Made by a program: the position numbers and the translations under genes
The notes under the pieces: generated by a model
Databases searched by the model: none
The model's input: the letters and a program-made list of their open reading frames with translations, nothing else
Told to the model about the DNA's origin: nothing
In this document: positions 55,476 through 64,000 of the stretch, piece by piece
Layout of the letters: the number at the start of each line of letters is the position of its first letter
Numbering within the stretch: position 1 is the first letter of the stretch
Source: Umbilicaria muhlenbergii
Taxonomy: Eukaryota > Ascomycota > Lecanoromycetes > Umbilicariales > Umbilicariaceae
Assembly: GCA_000611775.1 (NCBI GenBank)
Contig: KK106983.1
Coordinates: forward strand, 3,313,072-3,377,071
Length of the DNA: 64,000 nucleotides
Reading direction: 5' to 3'

Positions 55476-56913
55476 ATGTCAGACCCGAAGAACCCCAACA
55501 TCGAGAAGAGGAGCACTCCTCAATATGCTCTGTATCAAAGGGAGCTCCTCTGGAAGCCCCACAATACCGGCCAAGTACCTCCCTTCAACACCGGTAAGCT
55601 GAACCTATTGTACAAATCCGCATACAGCATCGGCTGACCTCCTTCCGCAGACCCAGGCAAACTCGAAGAATTAGCCAAACAAAAGCTCACAGAAGGCGGC
55701 TGGTACTCTCCCCTCACTCCTTCCCACCGATAAGCCTCTCATCCCCAAACCCAGGTACTACGCCTCCTCCAACGCCGGCTCCTCCTACACCCACCTCGCC
55801 AACCGCCAAGCCTTCTTCCGGCACCGCATCATCCCCCGCCAACTCGTCGATACCAACACCCGCGACACAACCACCACGATCTTCGGGCACAAAGTCTCCG
55901 CCCCCATCGGCTTCGCCCCAATCGGCATCAACAAAATCTACCACCCCCTTGGCGAACTCCCCGTCGCCACCGTCGCCAAAGAGCTCAACCTGGCCTACTG
56001 CCTCAGCACCGCCGGCAGCACCCCGATCGAAGACGTCGCCGCCGCCAACGGCGACGGGCCAAGGTTCTACCAACTCTACATGCCGCACGACGACGAACTG
56101 ACCGTGTCGCTCCTCGAGCGGGCTTTCCAATCCGGCTTCTCGGCCTGCATCCTCACGACCGACACCTGGCAACTCGGCTGGCGCCACGACGACGTCGCCA
56201 CGGGCAACTACGCCTTCTACAAAGGCATCGGCGCCGACCTCGGCCTCACCGACCCGGTCTTTCAGAAACGCCTCGCCGCCGCGGGCATCGATCCCAAGAC
56301 CCACCCCGAAGAGGCCGCGGCCTTGTGGATCGACAACGTGTGGCACGGGCGCGCGTGGACGTGGGCGAAATTGCCCTGGCTGATGCAGACGTGGAAGAGG
56401 ATCAGCGGCGGGAAACCCTTTTGCTTGAAGGGGATCCAGAGTGTGGCGGACGCGGAACGGGCGGTCGAGATCGGCTGCGATGGCATCGTGGTGAGTAACC
56501 ACGCGGGCCGGCAGGTGGACGGGGCGATTGCGAGTCTGGACGCGTTGGAGAGTATTGCGGCGGCGGTGGGGGATCGGATTTACATCATGTATGATTCGGG
56601 GATTCGGGGCGGGGCGGACGTGGTGAAAGCGTTGGCGTTGGGGGCGAAGTTTGTGTTTGTCGGGCGGTTGTGGGTTTGGGGGCTGAGTATTATGGGGGAG
56701 CATGGGGTCAGGCATGTCATGAAGAGTTTGTTGGCCGATTTTGATATTTTGATGAGTGTGGGCGGGTTTCAGAACGTGGAGCAGATGATGGATCGGTCGG
56801 TGCTTGGTATGTACTAGGTTCCTTCTTGAAGGGGTCCTGTGGAGTTTGCTAATGTGGAGGCAGAGTCGTATCCAAAGGCGTATTCCATGATTGCTGAGAA
56901 GTCGAAGTTGTGA
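55476..56913 (+). CDS. FMN-dependent 2-hydroxyacid oxidase, lactate 2-monooxygenase-like
   Basis: Exons 55476-55593, 55651-55702, 55755-56806 and 56864-56913 give 423 residues. No cytochrome b5 domain. The N-terminus (LYQRELLWKPHNTGQVPPF, EELAKQKLTEGGWYYASSNAG) is typical of the lactate-2-monooxygenase branch. The FMN barrel shows PIGFAPIGINKIYHPLGE, AYCLSTAGST, FYQLYMPHDDELT, CILTTDTWQLGWR, PFCLKGIQSVADAERAV, catalytic His in VVSNHAGRQVDG (Ala in place of the usual Gly after His), IMYDSGIRGGADVVKAL, and FVGRLWVWGL. A long insert (YKGIGADLGLTDPVF to HGRAWTW) is characteristic. The 3' exon adds YPKAYSMIAEKSKL. The coding DNA is strongly GC-biased at third positions compared with its neighbour. 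Confidence 0.9.
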
Positions 56914-58243
56914 GTTCAGGGTTTGGCTCATGTGGTTCTGGGAGTTCGGATTCGGTTTCACGAAGAGCGGAATATAGGAATAGACTCCAATCATGAAGAC
57001 ACAGATTCGCTCCGTTCCATTCTCATTCCTGCAAACTCTCTTCAACAGTCCACCTCGTCTGCCGCCCTTCTCACGTGGCAAACCACCCCGCAGACTATCA
57101 GACCCAATCCCGTCGACTCAAGAGTAAGGCAACCCCGATCAAAGACTCTCCATCACCTATCCCACGCACACCCCCGGTCACAGCCCCATCCCCACCCCAC
57201 CACCTACAACCACCGCCCACACCCAACCTCCCCCCACCCCCCTCCCACCCGCACCACTCGCACCAACCCTCCCCCCACCCGAACGCCCCTCCCCCTCCCC
57301 ACAAGCCGGCACCGCAGACGAGAAAAGATTCGTCCTCTCCGCCTCAGCCACACCAACAGTGCCATCAGGAAGTCCAACAACAGCGGCCGAGCCAGCGGCG
57401 TTAATATTTCCGTCGATGCCATCTGCGGCGTTGCCGGCCGTGCTGCCGTTAACGACGGGAAGCGAAACGGTGGTGTTCGTGGTCATGTCCGTGGCGTCGA
57501 TGTTTTTGACGTAGAAGGAGAGGAGGGAGATGAACGACGGGAGGATGGGGAGGAGGAGGAGGATGGTGGAGAGGGGGAGGGAGGGGGCGAGAAGAAGCAT
57601 GGTGGTGAGGAGGGGATGGTGTGGAGGTGGAGGTTGGAGAGAAGAGCGGAGGGGGGAATGGTCGTGGGTATGTGCGGTAGCTGTGGATGGATCGGATTGC
57701 GCGGTGTTGGATCGGTGGGGCGGAAGTGGTTGAGAAGACGTGTCTGGTGTGGAAGGTTGAGAGAGGGGAGGTTGGGAAGATCTATCTCGTCTTCGTCGGT
57801 ATGAGTCTTTGGTTGGGGTCGATGCGGTGAAGTATGGGGAGTCAGAGGTGCAGGACGCGGATGAATGACAGGGCGGCGCGGCTTCAGCGTGAATGAGAGT
57901 GGCAAGGCGTGATGGGCAGTCTATCAGAATGAGTGGCGGCTTTTGGAAGACGCGGTTGAAGGCTTGTTCAGCAGCAGATTGCTTCTGAGAGCGGTATTCC
58001 GCAATACGGAGAGAGTGGATTTCCAGAGCTCTCCATTTCTTCTCGAAACTGCGGATATCACTTTTCTTCTAGCCGTCCTTTCTTTGGTGACTAATCGAGA
58101 ATTTCCTGCAGGTTTTGACTGTGAGCTACGGTCCATTTTGACGAATGTACCCAACGGTGCTGAGCTGCAATATTCAGTAGGACATACAGCGCACGAACAA
58201 CAAAAGCACTCCGCCAATCAGAAATTGTCACTCTTGTACTCCA
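56914..58243. other. Low-complexity spacer with strand-skewed tracts
   Basis: 1330 bp. At about 57130-57310 the plus strand is very C-rich; at about 57500-57800 it is very G-rich. A minus-strand frame 57600-57178 (about 140 codons) opens with a long hydrophobic stretch (LSTILLLLPILPSFISLLSF) followed by KNIDATDMTTNTTVSLP and an Ala/Gly-rich part. It might be the first exon of a small membrane protein, but I found no family match and no clear downstream exon. Other frames here are proline- or serine-run artefacts. Confidence 0.4.
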
Positions 58244-58959
58244 CTAAACCGGCTTGACCGTCCTCCCATGCAACGGCACATCCCCCATCCCCGTCTTCGG
58301 TTTCCTCCTCCATGCCATCAAAACCACCCCAACATACAACAGAACCATCACACCAGCCAAGACGCCATATGCAATCTTGCCATTCCGAATCGTACTCGGC
58401 ATCTGATTGCCCGTGTCGCTCGCCAGGTTCAACCCAATGCCGCCCTCGATGATTCCCAGCGCAATCAGCACGCGACCGTACCACACATGCGCATGTGTCC
58501 AGATGCTACTGCGGCGCTCTTTGACGAAGACACGATGGTGCATGACGCCCAGCAAGGGCTGGAAGAAGAGCAGGACGACGATGGCGATGCCGAGGGGAGG
58601 ATGGCTGTCGCTGTTAAACTGTACGTCGTTTGTCAGCGCACTGAGGTAGACAGGTATTGAAGTGAGAGCTTTCGTAAGGGCCCGTGTTTGTTTACATTGT
58701 GTAGATTGTCAGCGAGCCAGACGCCCAAGCCCAATCCCACAATCGCCATGACGTAGGCGAAGAGTTGCGTCCCGACATGCACCCAGAAAGCTCCTTTGAG
58801 GCCGGGAAGCCGTATCGCCATGGCGCCGAGGGGGAACAGTATTATGAAGACCAGGCTCATGATGATTCCATGAGCGGAAGCGACTCGGTTGATTTTTATG
58901 AGTGGGTTCACTTCTTCTTGTCCGCCCTGCGGCCTGCCGTCGCCGTATGCGAAAGCCAT
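58244..58959 (-). CDS. Cytochrome b561-type membrane protein
   Basis: Fungal proteins of this type carry haem b in a four-to-five helix bundle and may move electrons across membranes. Exons 58959-58696 and 58618-58244 (minus strand) give 212 residues, joined over a 77-bp intron (GTAAAC...TACAG). Helices: ASAHGIIMSLVFIILFPLGA, FWVHVGTQLFAYVMAIVGL, GIAIVVLLFFQPLLGVMHH, HVWYGRVLIALGIIEGGIGL and GVLAGVMVLLYVGVVLMAW. Candidate haem-ligand His pairs: H in ASAHGI and WVHVG; H in VMHHR and HAHVWYG. The start MAFAYGDGRPQGG is the first ATG of this frame. Upstream in another frame (59120-58985) is a signal-like stretch (LLSLAFLLAFGLLPPLA) that may be a spliced first exon supplying a signal peptide. Confidence 0.8.
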
Positions 58960-59912
58960 GCCCGCTAATGAATCCGGTCAGCTCAATCAATGGAGACACG
59001 GCGAGGGGAGGGAGCAGACCGAACGCGAGGAGGAAGGCGAGGGAGAGGAGCTTCACCGTAAGCCAACGGGGACAATGGGCAGAAGTAGGGAGCGCTCGAG
59101 ATATGAAAGAAGTCATACAAGGGCGAGTCACGAAGCAGAAATGGTACGGAGCTGGCAATGTCTCGTCGCACCACACGTCGTGTTAGAGGTGGAGGGCCAC
59201 GCAAGCAACAAACACCAAGAAATCACGGCGGCCGATTCGGCACGCATGACCGTTTGGACAAGAATGCCATTCAGCCCATTTCGCCCATTTCAGGCGAGCC
59301 GGGCGGGAGCAGTGAAAGGCAGAAAGCGACGCGCGGTTCGCAAGCAGCATGGAGCCTGGCGACTGGTGACTGGGGATTGGTGACTGGTGAGTGCAGTCGA
59401 CTCAGCCCCCACCGTCTGACACTGCGCAGGCCGCGCCGCCATCGTCACGGTCCACGGTGGACAGGAGCGAGTCCCATGTAAGAATGGTGCGGCCTCCTTG
59501 AGGTGCAACACACAGGAGTGACAGGGGACCGCAACTTGCCGGCTCGGCTAGCGTTTGCGGGGAGTCGCGCTAGCGTCTCGGATCGGCACTAGCTCGAGAG
59601 CTTATTCCATTCTTCGGCGATTCAGGGTCCAAACAGAGGGCGAGGAGGCGCAACGGTGCCGTCGGCAGCAACGACGGATCCACTGCCATCAGCATGCCTC
59701 CATCCGCCAACATGGAGATTGCCTGGGCTGATCCTCGACCTACACAGGTCCCTTGCGTACGCCGTCTCAGCCCCTTCGTGCCCAGACATGGCCCAGCCCG
59801 GTGATGTTCATATACAACCCTGTCCTTTCTGCTCGTGTGCGTCCAATTTCCACAACATCATCATCACTCTCTCCCCTCGATAGCCATTAAATTCATCCAG
59901 ACCGAAGCAGTC
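58960..59912. other. Divergent spacer b561 / cupredoxin-like
   Basis: 953 bp. It may contain the signal-peptide exon of the b561 gene on the minus strand (about 59120-58985). Short tandem repeats of GACTGGTGACTGG type lie at about 59358-59390. A CATATACA box near 59808 could serve the next gene. No other gene seen. Confidence 0.45.
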
Positions 59913-60720
59913 ATGTTGCCATCCTCAGCCATACTTGTCTGCCTCCTGCCCTTGGCCTATGCTACGACTCACGTGATCGGCGTCGGCGATGGTGGTCTCG
60001 TCTTCAAGCCAGACACCCTGACCGCCGCCGTGGGCGACGCCCTCGAGTTCCAATTCTACCCCGCCGACCACAATGTCATTCAAGGCAGCTTCAGCCAGCC
60101 GTGCCAGCCCATCAACTCTTCCGCTTTCTATTCCGGCTACATGGCCGTTTCTTCCGGACCAGGCGTGAGTTGATGTGGCCCACCAGCACCGCAGCATGCC
60201 AGAGTTCTAATCCGGATCGCTGCACAGAGCAAGACGTTTACCGTCATGGTCAACGACACCAACCCCATCTGGTTCTACTGCTCCTACGGTTCTCACTGCC
60301 AGAGTGGCATGGTGGGAGTGGTCAATCCCCCGTAAGCGCTCCCACCTTCTCATCTTCAGTGGGATGGTGCTGATTCCACTCGTCGACCGTAGTTCGGATA
60401 GCAGCATGAGCCTCGCCGGGTACAAGAGTGCCTCCTCGAGCGCCACCAGCAAAACCCCGTCCGTGGTCCAAGGTGGGGTCATCGCACCCTTATCGAGCGG
60501 GTCGTCAACAAGTTCGGCGTCCACATCGACTATGTCGTCCAGTATGTCCGGCACAGCGACCACGACCATGTCTGGCTCAGCCACAGTGGCGTCGGGTACG
60601 GTGACTCCGTCAGCCAGCGCAACCTCAACGTCTGGAGGAGAGATGATGAACAAGGTCGTAACATGGGGTGCATTGGCTGCGACATTACTCGCAGCTTTCT
60701 TTACCAGCCAGATGATCTGA
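59913..60720 (+). CDS. GPI-anchored serine-rich cupredoxin-like protein
   Basis: Exons 59913-60164, 60228-60331 and 60393-60720 give 227 residues. The signal peptide is about 1-17 (SSAILVCLLPLAYA). The cupredoxin domain is about 18-118: HVIGVGDGGLVFKPDTL, AADHNV-type His (PADHNVIQGSF), then NPIWFYCSYGSHCQSGMVGVVNP. The set His...Cys-x5-His-x4-Met is complete. A Ser/Thr-rich stalk runs to about 195, and the C-terminus is hydrophobic (TWGALAATLLAAFFTSQM) after SGGEMMNK, a plausible GPI-attachment region. Introns are 63 bp (GTGAGT...CACAG) and 61 bp (GTAAGC...CGTAG). It shares exon layout with the larger gene at 11123-12293, so the two belong to one family, but the other lacks a GPI tail. Confidence 0.9.
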
Positions 60721-61007
60721 TTTCGCCATGTATGGCACGCATCAGGTGCACAGCGTATTGATTGGCGGTCATGAATGCAGACACTGAGGGGATTATCGGC
60801 AGCAAATCATCAATAAAAGCACTCAAATACATCTAGGACTGCAGAGTGTAAGATTGAATAACTCCTACCATTCTGCGCACCTGGTCCTATCTCAGCCAAC
60901 AGATTGGACATTTCAAACACCATTTCCGGCCCCTATGATTATGCTCGAAATCCCCCGTCCTGACTTCATGCTTAATGCCAATGGGCTTAGGTCTCCCAAG
61001 CGGAGCT
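60721..61007. other. Intergenic, convergent ends
   Basis: 287 bp between the cupredoxin-like stop and the stop of the unknown gene; nothing seen. Confidence 0.6.
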
Positions 61008-62957
61008 TCACACCATCATTTCGTCCTCATCCAGGGTCAATCCATGAGCCGGACGGAGACACAATTCGCTCTCTAACAGGGCCTCGTTTCTATCATTGAC
61101 ATCCCTCCGCCATAGATCTCTATCGCACTCACGTCCCTTGAAAGGGTTGCAGCTTTCACTATCGATGTAGTGAGAAACGGCCAAGTCCTGCGGTGAGTAT
61201 TCTCCCTCCTCGCAAAGTTCTCCTGTGAAAATGTTATTGATGCGTCCAAACTGCTGTTCGATGTCTTGTGTACCATGGAAGAGTTCCGCGGACCCTAATT
61301 TCACCATTCCGGGGGCGCATTCTTCATCTTGATAACCATCCAGCAGTCTGTCATCGTCCATCACCTCTGCAGCATCTACAGCGTCCGAGAATAGCAGATC
61401 ATCTTCCTCCTCTTCAATAAAATCTGAGAATATCAAAGCATCGTCTTCGAATCCACCCAATGACTTAAGTTCGATTTCACGACTCGAGACTAGGAGATCC
61501 TCAAGTAATCCTTCTGAGAGCGTGGGATCGAAAGACGACGCACTGGACAACACTGTGATAGGTTTCAGTTTGCGAGCTGCAAGTCGATCGAACAACGTGC
61601 GTTGCAACATGCTCCAGAGACGGACTTCAATCTGACACGATATGGCACCAATGGGGTCTACCGGTCTCAGCGTTTGATCGTCGTGTATGGGTACTGTTGC
61701 CGGTAGTTCCCCTACGCGATTGAGCTTCTTCCTAAGTGTAGTGGAGGTGGTACGTCGCTGCATGCATGAAAACACATGAGCTATCCGAGGAAGGAAATAA
61801 CTGCGTTGCGAGACAGCCTATATATCTGAGGATCAGCGAACTAGATAAGCTCACCAACATTGACTTTGGACTTACATCATGGTAGCCAGGACTGAATAAT
61901 GCTGGTGCGATTTCCGACAGCTTCGGGCCCATTTTTTTGCTGAAACATTTGATGCCTGCGGTGGTACGATTCCTGTTGTCAGAGATCAACGTCCGTAATG
62001 CAGTATCGGTTAACTCGACTATTTCATGTAGGTCCGGCCCTGCGTGCAACGGCTCATCATCGGCTCTTCTTTTCCTAGCTGTCTTTCGTACCCAATCACT
62101 GCGGGATGCAAGGCCAGTAGTTTCGCTAGAGTTTGACAGCACGCTCGAAAATGGTTCGGTGCCGCGCTCAGGGCCGTACGATCCATCATGGAGGTTCTCA
62201 TCTGACAGGTAGACTGGCTGCGTAGCGGATCGATACTCTTCCGGGCCAGTGTCGAAAGTATTTACTTTGGCTAGCGTAGGTTGCGACATGCAGAGTCTCG
62301 CCCCATTGACAAGGCCATAGTCGTCGAGCAAAGGGGAAACGGCACCAACCCCGTGGCTTTTGATTCCTGGGAGCGTAAGTCTCTTCTTTGTCTTCGGTTT
62401 CCCTGTTGAGATTTCTGATAGGCAAAAAGAGACATTCACTGCGCGCAGGCCTCCTTGTGCAACACCTTCTGGGGGTTGCGCGCGGGAGGCATATCTAAGG
62501 CCTTTTTTAAAGTCTTGAGAATGGGCTATGGAGAGAATAATGTCCGCTGCAGAGGAAGCGGGCCCATTGTCGGCCGCAGGGAGGGTCAAAGACGCCTGGA
62601 GACAAAGCTGTGGCCAGATCTAGATATTCAACGGTCAGTGGATCATCAGTTTGACACACGGCTGAATAGCACCTCTGCGTTGCGGAGCGCCAGTCCTAAT
62701 CCTTCAACCAGCGACGGCTTGTCGAGGTAGCCGATAATGGATTCAGTGAAAGAAAGCTGGACACATATTTGTAGGCCATCACCGCGAGATAGCCATAGAT
62801 CTCTATAAGTTAGTTGTTCGGGCTGTGGTGAGTTGCTCGCAGCTGTAGCAAAAGTTTCTGGTACAGATATCTCCACCGAGCAATTCGTGACGAGCTTGAG
62901 GTCGTGCTCGCAATACTTGTGTACGAGCTTGCCAACGTCAAGCAAAATAGAGGGCAT
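61008..62957 (-). CDS. Unrecognised 612-residue protein
   Basis: Exons 62957-62673, 62619-61876 and 61817-61008 (minus strand) give 612 residues; both introns are canonical in length (53 and 58 bp), joining ALRNAE to IWPQLCLQAS and SPGYHD to AVSQRS. I do not recognise the family. Residues 1-130 look folded (LLDVGKLVHKYCEHDLKLV, SFTESIIGYLDKPSLVEGLG). Then comes a polar stretch with basic clusters (KPKTKKRLTLPG, RKTARKRRADDEPL) that could be nuclear-localisation signals. A segment near 350-420 (CQIEVRLWSMLQRTLFDRLAARKL) looks helical. The C-terminus is acidic (DFIEEEEDDLLFSDAVDAAE) and ends DEDEMMV. No membrane segment or signal peptide. A nuclear role is a guess from composition only. Confidence 0.7.
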
Positions 62958-63379
62958 GAATGATGCCGTCTACCAGATTATCAATGAGAGGTTGAAGACG
63001 TCAGACTATATAACACCAAGAGATATCAAGAAGAGAGATATGGAGAAGATTAAGGATATCGGAGAGACCGAACATCAGAACGTAGATAGAAGAGATTTCA
63101 ATCAACGGGGAGTATCAAGCCATAAACCGCGGCATCTATGAATGCCACGATTGACACATTGAGGCCTTGATTGACGTTAAACACATCAGTCCGGTATTCC
63201 GCTGGCAAAAACTCAATTGGCCTTATGACTGTGATTGGTCAGTGGGGGCAAGTCAATATATCGTGCGAAGTTATGAAGCCAGGATTACCGCAAACCCTCA
63301 AAAGCTCCAAGCGAGGTGCCCCGCGTAACACTCTCGATACCTTCACCTTAACCAACGCTGCACTGTCACAGACCGCACG
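62958..63379. other. Divergent spacer to thioesterase
   Basis: 422 bp. A purine-rich patch with repeated GAGATAT/AGGATATC words lies at about 63020-63070. No gene seen. Confidence 0.5.
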
Positions 63380-64000
63380 ATGTGGCTGTCAAGGTGTATC
63401 CGGAGCGTTCATGGCAGTAATGCAGGTCGACATGGGCACATGCGGGCAGCAAGACAGCTTCATACCACGGGACGATGCCTTACAGATGGGGTCTACACAG
63501 CGCTCACAGAGATGCGTGTAAAGACTCCATGGATTGAGGCATTACGACGGCAAAGGGAAGAAGACAATGATACAACCAAGAGATCCAACGCCCCGGCAAC
63601 CCTGAACGACCGCGACTTGTCTCCCAAGAGGATGTCCGACAGCTACCATCGAGTCGTGCGTTCTCACAGTAACATCCCTATGGCTCAATCGACTGATCGA
63701 TCCAGGCGTAGGTACTACCATTGGCTCGTGATCCTTGGCTACTTGGTATGTACACTGCTTAGACTTCCACTTATACGAGTTAACCCGTTTTCTAGACAAT
63801 TACCTCAATGCCTCTGGGCACATCAGGTGTGCTCCTTCGTGATAGCTTGTCCCGTATACAGAGACTGAAGGTCCTGGAGGCTAGGCACCATCTTCATGGA
63901 TCTCGATGCCTTATCGGGCGTCATCGCATATAAACACACGGGCGAAAGTGTTACCACAGTCACAGCTGCGGTGGATAGAATCACCATCGATAATCCCCTC
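63380..64000 (+). CDS. Mitochondrial acyl-CoA thioesterase (ACOT9-like), 5' part
   Basis: Hotdog-fold enzyme hydrolysing acyl-CoA in mitochondria. Exons seen: 63380-63655, 63712-63745, 63796-63826 and 63880 to beyond the window edge. The N-terminus is an Arg/His/Ser-rich presequence (MWLSRCIRSVHGSNAGRHGH, then RAARQLHTTGRC). Then LTDGVYTALTEMRVKTPWIEA, SPKRMSDSYHRV, and across three short introns VLPLARDPWLLDNYLNASGHIRLGTIF; the last exon continues MDLDALSGVIAYKHTG and VTAAVDRITIDNPL, the first hotdog domain. Exons 2 and 3 are only 34 and 31 nt. Introns: 63656-63711 (GTGCGT...CGTAG), 63746-63795 (GTATGT...TCTAG), 63827-63879 (GTGTGC...GGAG). The rest lies outside. Confidence 0.87.

Noticed and set aside
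55714-57081. 455-codon minus-strand frame
   Set aside because: Antisense shadow of the GC-rich FMN oxidase gene, whose sense frame has a full enzyme signature. The His/Pro/Arg- and Val/Gly-rich translation is typical of an antisense artefact.
57483-57905. Ser/Pro-rich minus-strand frame
   Set aside because: Homopolymer-like runs from the G-rich tract; a competing frame on the same strand (57178-57600) is at least as plausible, and neither is supported.
1-64000. CRISPR array, tRNA or rRNA genes, LTR or LINE elements, secondary-metabolite cluster
   Set aside because: None seen by eye on either strand. The genes are eukaryotic and spliced; no reverse transcriptase, integrase, PKS or NRPS motifs appear in any frame. 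A dedicated tRNA or covariance search could still find a small RNA gene in the gaps.

Overview
The window is nuclear DNA of a filamentous ascomycete (Pezizomycotina), most likely a dothideomycete. The grounds are about 30 spliced genes in 64 kb, introns mostly 45-130 bp with GTAAGT-like donors and CTAAC/CTGAC-like branch sites, about 50% GC, and lineage markers: PalA/Rim20, the Cdc10/AspD septin, fungal Nop15 and Rud3, and two serine-rich cupredoxin-like cell-surface proteins. Class-level placement is inference. Exon borders were read by hand from frame, splice consensus and remembered family sequence. In each fully resolved gene the exon lengths sum to a multiple of three; three genes (SMN, the SET protein and the edge thioesterase) are not fully resolved or complete.

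Layout, left to right. 0-10 kb: endosulfine (Igo1), MYG1 exonuclease, ICE2, a very long NOP15, and an SMN homologue. 11-20 kb: cupredoxin-like surface protein, a SERF/4F5 micro-protein, two fungal membrane proteins, GET1, and a prenyltransferase-alpha-repeat protein divergent from GET1. 20-28 kb: a 1098-residue DENN-C1 protein, a gene-poor stretch, and TRAPPC13. 27.8-30.1 kb is the only clear mobile-DNA cluster: two short terminal-inverted-repeat elements, each flanked by 9-bp direct repeats, on either side of a small SET-domain gene. 30-41 kb: SWIM/RING protein, secreted serine carboxypeptidase, a 2.9-kb gene-poor gap, a TCP11/SOK1 protein, and a catalase-like haem protein. 42-52 kb: RUD3 golgin, guanylate kinase, CDC10 septin, mitochondrial bL32, SKI8, PalA. 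53-64 kb: flavocytochrome b2 and an FMN 2-hydroxyacid oxidase in tandem, a cytochrome b561-type membrane protein, a second cupredoxin-like protein, an unrecognised 612-residue protein, and the 5' part of a mitochondrial acyl-CoA thioesterase cut by the window edge.

Most genes are core housekeeping (membrane traffic and ER: ICE2, GET1, DENN, TRAPPC13, RUD3, PalA; ribosome and RNA: NOP15, SMN, SKI8, bL32). They are not arranged as a pathway, and no biosynthetic cluster, CRISPR array, tRNA or rRNA was seen. The accessory layer is small: the two mobile elements, the SET gene they flank, the two cupredoxin-like genes, and the paired FMN dehydrogenases. I found no convincing new multi-gene system. 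The most unusual items are the repeat-expanded NOP15, a 7-nt microexon in TRAPPC13, a transposon insertion that supplies the last codons of the SET gene, and introns whose retention keeps the reading frame.
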